From positions 62,001-126,000 of the forward strand of contig JASBYX010000001.1 in NCBI GenBank assembly GCA_029983755.1: 64,000 nt of DNA. Reading direction: 5' to 3'. The notes beneath the pieces are model-generated. The model was not told the DNA's origin and ran no database searches. It saw only the letters and a program-made list of their open reading frames with translations. The number at the start of each line of letters is the position of its first letter. Position 1 is the first letter of the stretch. The DNA is from Anaerovoracaceae bacterium. GTDB taxonomy: Bacteria; Bacillota; Clostridia; Peptostreptococcales; Anaerovoracaceae. This document shows positions 55,295 to 63,520 of the stretch, one piece after another. Both the position numbers and the translations under genes were made by a program.

Positions 55295-56011
55295 CTATAT
55301 TAACTTCATTACCCCTGACATTAGATTATAAAAGAAAAATGAAACACTTTTATCGAGAAATCCATCCAGTGCACCGAAGAAAACAAGTGCTATCAAGATG
55401 AAAAACCCATTCCTGTACACCGGATAATACCAGCTGTATTTTTTCAAATTAAAGATCTGGGTTATCACAGAAAAACCGTCTAGAGGTGGTACCGGCAACA
55501 GATTGAAGCACATCAGAACCAAATTTATAAAAATAGCGTATATTATTATTTGGCTGATGGTGGTCCATGTTGTATTCCCGCTATATATGAGCCCATTTTT
55601 AATTAGGATAACCTGAACAACTGCTAATATTGCAGCAATTATTAAATTGGCGGTTACTCCCGCCAAGGAAACGAGGAGCTCATCTCTTTTTGGATGCTTA
55701 TAATATCTGGGATCAATCATAACCGGTTTTCCCCATCCAAATCCCACAAGTAACAGTGCAATGAATCCCATAGGATCTATGTGGGAAAGTGGATTTAAGC
55801 TGAGTCTTCCCTGCAGCTTGGGTGTCGGGTCGCCAAGCCAGTGTGAAACAAAGCCATGTGCTGCCTCGTGAAATGTGATCCCTATAATTATCCCGGGAAG
55901 TAGAAGAAGCTTGTTTGTTAACGCCCCTCTTCCAGCGCCTCCCAATATGAAAAATATGACTAATAACCCGATTGCTATTGGTATAAAAAATCTAAAGTTT
56001 TGCTTATTCAA
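55295..56011 (-). CDS. Site-2-protease-like M50 family metalloprotease (YwhC-type)
   Basis: Intramembrane zinc protease of 238 residues. It has the zinc motif GITFHEAAHGFVSHWLGD near residue 45 and the second metal motif NLLPVPPLDG near 172, set in five to six hydrophobic segments. This is the short YwhC/Rip3-type form without PDZ or CBS domain. The start is a TTG (56011) with AAAGGA seven bases before it. The substrate is unknown; it may process anti-sigma factors or clear membrane peptides. Confidence 0.9.
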   Translation of the reverse strand: MNKQNFRFFIPIAIGLLVIFFILGGAGRGALTNKLLLLPGIIIGITFHEAAHGFVSHWLGDPTPKLQGRLSLNPLSHIDPMGFIALLLVGFGWGKPVMIDPRYYKHPKRDELLVSLAGVTANLIIAAILAVVQVILIKNGLIYSGNTTWTTISQIIIYAIFINLVLMCFNLLPVPPLDGFSVITQIFNLKKYSWYYPVYRNGFFILIALVFFGALDGFLDKSVSFFFYNLMSGVMKLI

Positions 56012-56044
56012 AAAGTAATCCTTTCTATTGTCAATTGCCTTTAA

Positions 56045-56139
56045 TTCACTTCTGCATCAATCTTTGAATTCGCTTATGCATCATTCTTTCTGATGCATAA
56101 TTCTTTTAAGAAACATGCCAAAGGTGCATTTTTAAAAGA
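56045..56139. repeat. Nested inverted and tandem repeats after the envelope-ligase cassette
   Basis: A perfect hairpin TTATGCATCA-TTCTTTC-TGATGCATAA (56074-56100) is followed by a second hairpin with TTCTTTTAA/TTAAAAGAA outer arms (56101-56139). To the left, TTCACTTCTGCATCAATCTT (56045-56064) resembles TTCGCTTATGCATCATTCTT (56069-56088), giving an imperfect 24-base tandem. They fill the gap between the M50 gene and the GatD-like gene, and the second hairpin may end the cassette transcript. Confidence 0.65.
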
Positions 56140-56147
56140 ATATATTA

Positions 56148-56882
56148 TTAATATGTAAAACCTCTCTCAGGATCGCTGAACTCCTTCAGCCTTCTCTCAT
56201 ACACATCAACTGCAACGTCAAAAAAAGGTAGTTCCGGCTCAGTTTCACCAAGATCAGATAACAATCCTTTTGTAAAGTAAGGGTTAAGAATTAAAAGCGG
56301 GCCGAGCAAGTCAGTTGACATGAAATTGTTTACTCTAAGACCCTCATTACTTCCATCGATAAGGCCTCTTCCGAATCCTCTTAAGGTTTCAAACAACGGT
56401 TTGTAATCTTCTTTGTACACCGTACTTGTGAATTGACTTTTAAAAGCTACGATCTCAGGATGCTCAATCCCACGCAAATCGCACTTCCCCAAATAAAGAG
56501 AATTATGTCTATGCATCATCCTCCTCTTTGCCATACCCTTAATTAGCCCTAGTCCTTTGATAGAAGAGCCATCATCTTCATCAAGTATTTCGTCAAGAAA
56601 CACTTCACCTGCATTTCCGGTAAACAGCATAAATGTTCCCTTGTCAATGAGTTCTCCAATTCTATCTTTATATGGCATCAGCTTGTTAATAACGAGTTCC
56701 TGAGATTTTTCACTCATTGCCCCCATATAAATGAGATCCGGAGTTTCACTGACAAAACCAGGTTTCTTCTCTAGGGAAGAATTTATAACATCATAACTTT
56801 TGTTTCCATCCACTAGAAACTTTATATTTGCCAACTCGCCATATAGGTTTGCTACCTCAGGAAAAAGTACTTCTATTTTCAT
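56148..56882 (-). CDS. GatD-like subunit A, lacking glutaminase catalytic residues
   Basis: A 244-residue protein with the CobB/CobQ-like glutamine amidotransferase fold of GatD, the partner of MurT. The start LFPEVANLYGELANIKFL aligns with the GatD nucleus, but the nucleophile motif ICGGYQ is replaced by FTGNAG (Thr88 for Cys) and the His motif GTYLHGP by STDLLGP (Leu193 for His). It should not hydrolyse glutamine by the usual triad. It lies five bases after the MurT-like partner and ends the five-gene cassette. Confidence 0.78.
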   Translation of the reverse strand: MKIEVLFPEVANLYGELANIKFLVDGNKSYDVINSSLEKKPGFVSETPDLIYMGAMSEKSQELVINKLMPYKDRIGELIDKGTFMLFTGNAGEVFLDEILDEDDGSSIKGLGLIKGMAKRRMMHRHNSLYLGKCDLRGIEHPEIVAFKSQFTSTVYKEDYKPLFETLRGFGRGLIDGSNEGLRVNNFMSTDLLGPLLILNPYFTKGLLSDLGETEPELPFFDVAVDVYERRLKEFSDPERGFTY

Positions 56883-56887
56883 TGAAC

Positions 56888-58258
56888 CTATCCCTTCTTT
56901 CTAGCAATTTCCTTAGTCTTTTCCATAACCTTGTTTCCCAGTACAAGAGAGTCCGTACCAAAGAAGATAAATATGCTTTCAGATGGAGTATAATGCAGTT
57001 TATCGGGAGCATCCATCTCATTCTCCACCCATGTGATTTTGTCCTCAGGAACGCCAGCCATCAAAAGTCTCAAATGGTAGTCCTTGCCCCTAGGTCCAGT
57101 TACAATAATATGTTTTATGTCATCTTTATTTAGAAACTCGAAATCGCAGTCGTAGAGCCAGCAAGTGTTCTCAGACCAATGCTTCTGATCTCCCAAGCAA
57201 TTCATCATGAGGATCAGCTCCTTATCTCCCGGCAGGCTGCTGATATAATCAAAGGCTCTCGAGCTCCCCACAGCGTTATTCTCCTTCGCCATCTGATTTG
57301 AAACTATAACATTTCCACATTTTTCACTTGAAAAACGACTCTCCACAACTGAAACATTTCTCATGAGATTGGCAGCTTCCTCAAGGCTGTAACCTATTTT
57401 GTACAAAATAGCTGCAACGCATAGGGTGTTGTACAAGTTGTGTATGCCACCGCTGTTCTGGGGAAATACATGCTTTGATCCTCTGTGGAGAATTGTCATT
57501 TTCTTAGATGAAAAATCCGGATCTTGCCCAAGAAAATCAACCTCCGGAGATTTGAATCCACAATTTGGGCATTGACATCGCCCGATATGATGATATCTGA
57601 CTTTCGTATAAAGAAGTTTATGGCTGCAGTTTGGGCATATTCTGGAATCATTTATAAGGTTTATAGAGTGATCTAGATCCGTAGGCAGACTATCTATACC
57701 AAAGTAAGCTCTTCTATTACCTGGTTTAAGCTGAGATGAGATTATATCATCACCATTTAGAATCATGTAAGCATTGTCAGGTATGTACTTATCCAAAATT
57801 CCTGCTATGTATTCGGGATGAGCATTCCTTTTCATTGAATCCCTGAAAAGATTGGTTACTGCCATGATTTCCGGTTTAATATATGGCATGATAAGAGGCA
57901 TAGCTCTTTCGTCAATCTCTAGGATAGCCATTTTTTTCTTGGATTCCCCAAAGATACCGGCATCTTTTAAAAGTGCTGTAGCAATCCCTGTATGTATATT
58001 TGACCCGTAGCTGTTATTAAGGGGATATACACCATCCTTACCAAGAGAATCCACCACCATGTTTGCTACAGAGGTTTTTCCATTGGTTCCGGTTATCCCG
58101 ATTATTCTCTCCGGTTTGCCTATGTGCTTTAGAAAATCCGGACAGATTTTGATTGCTAAATGCCCTGGGAAATTCGTTCCCTTATATTTAAGGATACCCA
58201 TTGTGAATAGAGCAAATTTTGCTATCCAAAGTGCTATATAAAATCTTAGTTTATTCAC
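56888..58258 (-). CDS. MurT-like Mur ligase A
   Basis: A 456-residue Mur ligase of the MurT family. It has the hydrophobic N-terminal ALWIAKFALF and FPGHLAIKICPDFL, ATP loop ITGTNGKTS (residues 55-63), a Cys4 zinc ribbon CPNC...CPNCGF near 215-245, and a C-terminal DUF1727-like domain. MurT amidates lipid II Glu using ammonia from GatD. Here the DUF1727 catalytic Asp (D-V-S-W in family members) is Asn364 in SENTCW, and the NPAG loop is changed. It starts with GTG two bases after the ATP-grasp stop codon begins, a near-overlap. Confidence 0.82.
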   Translation of the reverse strand: MNKLRFYIALWIAKFALFTMGILKYKGTNFPGHLAIKICPDFLKHIGKPERIIGITGTNGKTSVANMVVDSLGKDGVYPLNNSYGSNIHTGIATALLKDAGIFGESKKKMAILEIDERAMPLIMPYIKPEIMAVTNLFRDSMKRNAHPEYIAGILDKYIPDNAYMILNGDDIISSQLKPGNRRAYFGIDSLPTDLDHSINLINDSRICPNCSHKLLYTKVRYHHIGRCQCPNCGFKSPEVDFLGQDPDFSSKKMTILHRGSKHVFPQNSGGIHNLYNTLCVAAILYKIGYSLEEAANLMRNVSVVESRFSSEKCGNVIVSNQMAKENNAVGSSRAFDYISSLPGDKELILMMNCLGDQKHWSENTCWLYDCDFEFLNKDDIKHIIVTGPRGKDYHLRLLMAGVPEDKITWVENEMDAPDKLHYTPSESIFIFFGTDSLVLGNKVMEKTKEIARKKG

Positions 58259-58259
58259 C

Positions 58260-59255
58260 TTATTTCAAAGCCTCTTTCATTACTGCATAATTTCCTAAAC
58301 CCAGCTTAGGATACTGGCTGAGATCCTGACCGGGATAACCATTGCCTTCGATTAGAAATGGATTGTTATCTTTGTCCAGAGCAATGTCCCAGCCCACATA
58401 TCGAACTTCCGGAACAATTCGAGCAACCTCTTCTAAGAAAGATCTGATTTTCGTCCAATTAGGTATCTGAAATCCTTTAAATATCACTCCCGTATCAGGG
58501 TGTTCAAGGTACTCGTTCCTATCCTTATCAAATCCATTAGTTACAACTTTACCGGTTTTATAGTCAATAATAGATGCGATACCTCCGTTATTAAAGTTGT
58601 CCACATTATTCCCGTTTCTACCTACACGAAAACATGAGGCTACTATATTAACTTTGCCATGGTTTAAAATAGTAACAACTCTCACCGTATTTACTGAATG
58701 TGGATACATTTTGTTCATGTAGTCACTCTGAATGGCCACTTCTTCCATCAGAGGTGTACCGTATTCCTCAAGTTCAGATAAAAGCTTATCGGTTGAATCG
58801 TAATCCTTTAAGTTTACTATTCTTATACCTCTACCACAACATTCATCTAAAGGTTTTACAATAATTCTGTTTTTATCTTTCAAAAACTCGTGGATCTCTT
58901 CTCGGCTATCACCTATCATTGCCCAGCTTCTTCTGATGTATTTATTGAATTTTTTAATAAATTCATATTTGTCTTCAAAGTATGGAAGAAAGTCCGGATC
59001 GTTGAGTTCTTTTACCAGTTTATTGTTCTTCCCAATTGTAAGGATGTCTGCCTTTTCTTTAGCGTTCATACTATACATCTCAAATGTTTCGTAATCAACA
59101 GGCCCTGATCCGTATTTTAAAGTAGAAGTAATCATATCAGCCAAGAGAAGATGTTTATTCTTGCCTGTAGATTTCGAAATCCTTGCTGCTGCATTTTGAT
59201 ATCTACTGAAATCAGAATCCTTCATGCGTTTGAGAAGATATCTAATATTAATCAT
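58260..59255 (-). CDS. ATP-grasp protein, sugar-transfer-associated type
   Basis: A 331-residue ATP-grasp ligase. The ATP-binding segment is RIIVKPLDECCGRGIRIV near residue 130, the acidic catalytic region is FRVGRNGNNVDNFNNGG near 215, and the metal/ATP motif LIEGNGYPGQD is near 305. This fits the sugar-transfer-associated ATP-grasp family (PF14397) found near polysaccharide genes. The ATG at 59255 has GGGGG five bases upstream; an upstream open extension is rejected. It sits between the two MurT/GatD-like pairs and probably forms a carboxylate-amine bond in the same pathway. Confidence 0.8.
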   Translation of the reverse strand: MINIRYLLKRMKDSDFSRYQNAAARISKSTGKNKHLLLADMITSTLKYGSGPVDYETFEMYSMNAKEKADILTIGKNNKLVKELNDPDFLPYFEDKYEFIKKFNKYIRRSWAMIGDSREEIHEFLKDKNRIIVKPLDECCGRGIRIVNLKDYDSTDKLLSELEEYGTPLMEEVAIQSDYMNKMYPHSVNTVRVVTILNHGKVNIVASCFRVGRNGNNVDNFNNGGIASIIDYKTGKVVTNGFDKDRNEYLEHPDTGVIFKGFQIPNWTKIRSFLEEVARIVPEVRYVGWDIALDKDNNPFLIEGNGYPGQDLSQYPKLGLGNYAVMKEALK

Positions 59256-59294
59256 AAATCCCCCTTTGCACATTGCGCATTGCACATATGCATT

Positions 59295-59993
59295 TTAATA
59301 ATTCACCCTATCCAAAAAATCTGCCAAGCGGTATTCGTAGGCTTCAATTATTTCTTTTTCGAATTTCAAATCATCGTTAAGCCCAAGCTCCCTCAGAATG
59401 TATTTTGTAAAATAAGGATTTAGGACTAAAAAAGGTCCAAGGGAATATGTCCCATAAAAGTTTTTATACCAAATCCCTTCTTTTTTAGTATCAGTATTCA
59501 TACCATAGCCTCGGTCAAGATTCATAAATGGTTTTTCGAAATTGCCATAAGCCATTGAGTACTGACTCTTATGTCCCAATAACTTCATTCCCTTAAACTC
59601 ACCTACAAACAGGCTGTTGTGACGATTATTCATCTGTCTTTCGCTATAGAAGTCGAAGATATCCAAAGCAGGAATTCTTCTGTCGCCATCCAAAATATAT
59701 TTTCCAAACATCTCTATGGAATTACCCGTAACCAGAAAAACTGCTCCGTCTTCAATCAGTTCTTTGATTCTATCTCTGTATGGCATTAGAAGCTGGATGG
59801 CCTTTTCCTGTTTCTCTTCTGTCATACAGCCCAAATATATCATATCAACATGATTAGATACAAAATACGGCTCATCTTTGTGACTGGATTTTATAATGTT
59901 AATCTCGTCATTAGATTTTTTCAGATATTCCATATTGTAGAATTCACCATAGATATTGCAATATGGTGCAAATATATACTCCACAGTTTTCAT
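59295..59993 (-). CDS. GatD-like subunit B, lacking glutaminase catalytic residues
   Basis: A 232-residue paralogue of the GatD-like gene at 56148. Alignment with GatD is clear: IYGEFYNMEYL for the YGDxGN motif, DIFDFYSERQMNNR for the domain core, and KKEGIWYKNFYGTYSLGP for the His motif. The nucleophile Cys is Thr89 in VTGNS, and the catalytic His of GTYLHGP is Leu185. Both copies keep TGN where active enzymes have CGG, which suggests a selected change. The ATG overlaps the MurT-like stop by four bases (ATGA). Confidence 0.8.
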   Translation of the reverse strand: MKTVEYIFAPYCNIYGEFYNMEYLKKSNDEINIIKSSHKDEPYFVSNHVDMIYLGCMTEEKQEKAIQLLMPYRDRIKELIEDGAVFLVTGNSIEMFGKYILDGDRRIPALDIFDFYSERQMNNRHNSLFVGEFKGMKLLGHKSQYSMAYGNFEKPFMNLDRGYGMNTDTKKEGIWYKNFYGTYSLGPFLVLNPYFTKYILRELGLNDDLKFEKEIIEAYEYRLADFLDRVNY

Positions 59994-61363
59994 CTTCCGG
60001 CGATCTCCTTTGCTTTTTCAACAATCCTATCTCTCATGTTCTTTGCCTTAGTCACATAGTCAATTTCAAACAATACATAAACTTTGTCTATGCCTTCAGT
60101 GGAAACATGATCTACTATATCAGCCTCATTCTCCACACACACCATCTTTTCAGGAGGAATCCCTGCAAGTAGCATACGCAATCTATGATTTAAGAACATT
60201 GCACCGCCGACAATTATTTTGTTGATGTTTGGACTGTTTAAAAACTCATAGTCTGTTTCGTATAGCCATGTAACGGTTTCCGGTGGGTGATTTCTGTCCT
60301 GAAGCTCATCCAAAAGTAATACTACATCTTTCTTTGACGGTTCTTTGGCCATGTATTCAAAAACAGTGGAGGCAGCGCTTACATTCTGGCTCTTTGCACC
60401 ATATGTGTAGTATTCTATACCGTTGAATTCCACAATTGTCTCTCTGAACTCAGTAATTTTTTGCCTTCCGAGAAAATCGGCAATTTTGCTTCTTTCAAAA
60501 CCTAATTCCCGTAGAATTGAGATGCATGACAATACGTTAAATGCATTGAAAATATTATCAGATATCAGTGGATACTCCGTCTCCTGCTCACCTTCCATAA
60601 CTGAAATAAGGCGCCCCTCAAGATCCGCTGATTTAACCACATATTTACTCTCTGGGGTTTTGTAGCTACAGGAATCGCAGAAAAAATCTCCGATGTGTCT
60701 ATAATGTCTGTAGTTATATTTAATGTTGCCTCCGCAAACCGGGCACACAGAAATGTCCTTAACGATATTCTCCCTAGGATTTAAGCCTAAATCCTCCACG
60801 GAATAGTAGACTCTCGGAGAATTCTCACCCAGTCTGCTACTTATAGGATCATTCGCATTTAAAACTGCTTTTGTTTTACCCCCCAAGACCTCAAACGTCC
60901 TGTTTATATGGTTGAAAATGTTCTCGGGATGGCCATTTCTTCTAAGGCTATCTTTGCATATGTTTGTTACCAAAATATAGTTCGGTTCTATCATTGTCAT
61001 GGTGTCATCCAGAGTCAACTCATCCGCCTCCATCACCGAGGCATCCATGATCGTTTTATTAAAAATGTTTACAGTCCTCATGAGGTTTAAAGCAAATCCC
61101 GCATATAGATTCGCCCCCCAATCGTTGTGGCTCACGCTAAGACCCTGCTCTCTCAAAAAATCGTTGATAAGATTAGAAGTCGTGGTTTTCCCATTTGTAC
61201 CGGTGATAGTTATAACAAGCTTAGGCTTTCTAATATACTCTAAAAATCTTGGGCAAAGTTTAAAGGCCAGTAGTCCCGGCCAATCATCTCTCAAATTGCC
61301 TCTAAGCTTGTTGACAAACATAACAAGTTTAGCTGCCCACAAAGCAACAAAAAATCTTAACAT
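59990..61363 (-). CDS. MurT-like Mur ligase B
   Basis: A 457-residue paralogue of the 56888 gene and first gene of the cassette. It has ALWAAKLVMF and WPGLLAFKLCPRFL at the N-terminus, ATP loop TITGTNGKTTTSN near residue 55, a Cys4 ribbon (CPVC...CDSC) near 215-240 and the DUF1727-like C-terminus. The catalytic Asp position (three residues before the conserved Trp) is Thr363 in PETVTW. The two copies share changed motifs (AKxxN, tWLYxxDxEFLN) not seen in canonical MurT. No strong box: GAGGAG lies eleven bases before the ATG. Confidence 0.82.
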   Translation of the reverse strand: MLRFFVALWAAKLVMFVNKLRGNLRDDWPGLLAFKLCPRFLEYIRKPKLVITITGTNGKTTTSNLINDFLREQGLSVSHNDWGANLYAGFALNLMRTVNIFNKTIMDASVMEADELTLDDTMTMIEPNYILVTNICKDSLRRNGHPENIFNHINRTFEVLGGKTKAVLNANDPISSRLGENSPRVYYSVEDLGLNPRENIVKDISVCPVCGGNIKYNYRHYRHIGDFFCDSCSYKTPESKYVVKSADLEGRLISVMEGEQETEYPLISDNIFNAFNVLSCISILRELGFERSKIADFLGRQKITEFRETIVEFNGIEYYTYGAKSQNVSAASTVFEYMAKEPSKKDVVLLLDELQDRNHPPETVTWLYETDYEFLNSPNINKIIVGGAMFLNHRLRMLLAGIPPEKMVCVENEADIVDHVSTEGIDKVYVLFEIDYVTKAKNMRDRIVEKAKEIAGR

Positions 61364-61427
61364 TCTAAAAATGTCTCCTCTCTCATAAGGTGTTCAGTGT
61401 AAGTAACATACACAAGGTACTTCGTAT

Positions 61428-62891
61428 TTACAAAATATCTGATAGCAGCACCGATACCGCTTCTTTAATCTTAATCCAGTTGCTCCTGGATTCGTAGTCC
61501 TCAAGTGTAACCTCCGTGGATAGCATCATATCATCTTCAAAACTCTTTTCCATCTTCTCAGCGAAATTCTCATCGTAGACGAATACATTTGCCTCGAAAT
61601 TAAGTCTAAAGCTTCTCACATCAAAGTTAGCTGATCCCACAGTGGCTACCTGACCGTCCACAACCAATGTCTTAGCGTGCAAGAATCCATTCTCATACCT
61701 ATAAACCCTAGCTCCTGATTTGATGAGCTCTCCGCAGTAGGAGTAGTTTGCCCAGTACACAAAGGGATGATCCGGCTTGCACGGAATCATTATGCGAACG
61801 TCAACCCCCGACTGCGCCGCCATCTTTAGAGATTCGAGCATAGCTCTGTCAGGAACAAAATACGGTGTTTGCAGATAGATTCTCTCTCCGGCGAAGGTTA
61901 TCATTCTCATCATTGAACGTTTTATCTGTTCTTTCTTTGAGTCAGGTCCTGACATTACAACCTGTACCGACGTTTCTCCATCAGGATTCGAAGTATAGAA
62001 ATCGATCTCATCAAAATCGATTTTCTCATCCGTTGCAACTCCCCAGTCCATGAGAAATATAGCCTTCAAATCCTGAATTGAATTTCCAAGCATTCTCAGG
62101 TGAGTATCCCTCCAGTAGCCGAACTTCTTTTTCAGACCGAGATACTCTCTTGCAATGTTAAAACCACCGATATATCCTATCTTGTTGTCTATAACAACCA
62201 CCTTCCTGTGGTTCCTATAGTTAAGGTCGAAGTTGAGATATTTGAGTTTAGGTTTGAAGAAATAACCAACTTCTCCACCGGCATCAAGGAAGTCCTTAAG
62301 CACTCTATCACTGATACTTCTGCTTCCAAGTGCATCCACAAGAAGTCTAACCTTAAGACCTTCCTTGGCCTTTTCAGTTAACACCTTGATGAGTCTCTTG
62401 CCGACTGTATCGTTTCTAAGAATGTAAAATTCCACATCGACTGAGTATTTTGCTGCACTTATATCTTTGATCAGCCTTCGAAAAAACACCTTTCCATCTG
62501 TGAACATGTCGATTGAGTTGTTCTGGGTAAGATAGGATTCACCGTACACAAGGTTTAATTTTACCATATGTCGCCAAAGCTTGGCAACCTCGCTGGCAAA
62601 CTCAAGCCTATCGTTATTCATATCATCGATCTGATCATTCACAGATTCCCTGATTATCTTCACATCCCTATCATCCAGTTTGTAGATCTTTCGTCTGCTG
62701 ATGTTTTGTGCGAAGATGAGATAAAACAGTGCACCGACTACAGGCAGGAAAAAAAGCACAAGAATCCAAGCCAAAGTCTTAGCCGGATTCTTACGTTCTA
62801 TAAATATTATTACTAAGGCAAGAATTAGGTTGATGACCGTAAAGGCCACCTCCACCATCCATGCCCATTCAGGAATATCAAATACTAACAT
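61428..62891 (-). CDS. cls: Cardiolipin synthase
   Basis: Joins two phosphatidylglycerols to make cardiolipin. The 487 residues show two N-terminal membrane segments (residues 10-60) and two phospholipase D HKD motifs, NHRKVVVIDNKIGYIGG near 220 and HAKTLVVDGQVATVGSANFD near 400. It follows cbiC by eight bases and precedes the MurT-like cassette by 64 bases, so readthrough into that cassette is possible. Confidence 0.95.
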   Translation of the reverse strand: MLVFDIPEWAWMVEVAFTVINLILALVIIFIERKNPAKTLAWILVLFFLPVVGALFYLIFAQNISRRKIYKLDDRDVKIIRESVNDQIDDMNNDRLEFASEVAKLWRHMVKLNLVYGESYLTQNNSIDMFTDGKVFFRRLIKDISAAKYSVDVEFYILRNDTVGKRLIKVLTEKAKEGLKVRLLVDALGSRSISDRVLKDFLDAGGEVGYFFKPKLKYLNFDLNYRNHRKVVVIDNKIGYIGGFNIAREYLGLKKKFGYWRDTHLRMLGNSIQDLKAIFLMDWGVATDEKIDFDEIDFYTSNPDGETSVQVVMSGPDSKKEQIKRSMMRMITFAGERIYLQTPYFVPDRAMLESLKMAAQSGVDVRIMIPCKPDHPFVYWANYSYCGELIKSGARVYRYENGFLHAKTLVVDGQVATVGSANFDVRSFRLNFEANVFVYDENFAEKMEKSFEDDMMLSTEVTLEDYESRSNWIKIKEAVSVLLSDIL

Positions 62892-62899
62892 TTCTTATC

Positions 62900-63520
62900 T
62901 CATATACCGTACTGTAAAGCGTTAACTATAGCTGCAGCGATATTGCTGCCTCCCTTTCGACCCTTTGCTACAATAGCCGGTATCCCAAGGTTTATAATTC
63001 TTTCCTTGGATTCGACGACGTTGACAAATCCCACGGGAACTGCGATTACTGCAACCGGGTTTAGTTTGCCTGATTTCACTAGGGATTCTATGGATAAAAG
63101 TGCAGTAGGTGCATTTCCTATTGCGAAAATGACAGGTTTATCCAGCTTTGCGGCCCTTTCCATGCTTACAAGTGATCTGGTTACACCTCTTTCCTTGGCT
63201 TCCTCTGCCACATCATCGTCGCCTATGAAACAAAGGACCTCTCCTCCGAATTCAGAAATTCTCTTTTTGTTGATTCCCGATTGGGCCATCTTTGTATCTG
63301 TAACTATATATGCTCCCTCAGAAATTGCTTTTCTGATAGTTTTCTCCACATCCTCTGTGAAATAAAGGTTGTCCGCATAATCAAAATCAGCAGATGTATG
63401 TATACATCTTTTGATTATGTCCTGATATCTCTCGTCGAGCTTTTTGTCACCTAGAATTTCACTGATGATTTCCATGCTTCGCTTTTCAATGTCCATAGGA
63501 GCTATATTTTCAATTTTCAC
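62900..63520 (-). CDS. cbiC: Precorrin-8X/cobalt-precorrin-8 methylmutase
   Basis: Moves a methyl group from C11 to C12 in corrin ring synthesis. The 206 residues include the catalytic His in RCIHTSADFDYA near residue 42, TDTKMAQSGI near 95 and AVPVGFVNVVESKE near 165. The start is a GTG that overlaps the cobO stop (TAGTG). Whether the cobalt-early (cbiC) or cobalt-late (cobH) form is used is inferred from the anaerobic setting. Confidence 0.94.
   Translation of the reverse strand: MKIENIAPMDIEKRSMEIISEILGDKKLDERYQDIIKRCIHTSADFDYADNLYFTEDVEKTIRKAISEGAYIVTDTKMAQSGINKKRISEFGGEVLCFIGDDDVAEEAKERGVTRSLVSMERAAKLDKPVIFAIGNAPTALLSIESLVKSGKLNPVAVIAVPVGFVNVVESKERIINLGIPAIVAKGRKGGSNIAAAIVNALQYGI

Noticed and set aside
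59256..59290. TGCACATTGCGCATTGCACA repeat before the ATP-grasp gene, and the upstream start at 59285
   Set aside because: The short repeat is a single local copy. The upstream start has no ribosome-binding site, while the ATG at 59255 has a perfect one.
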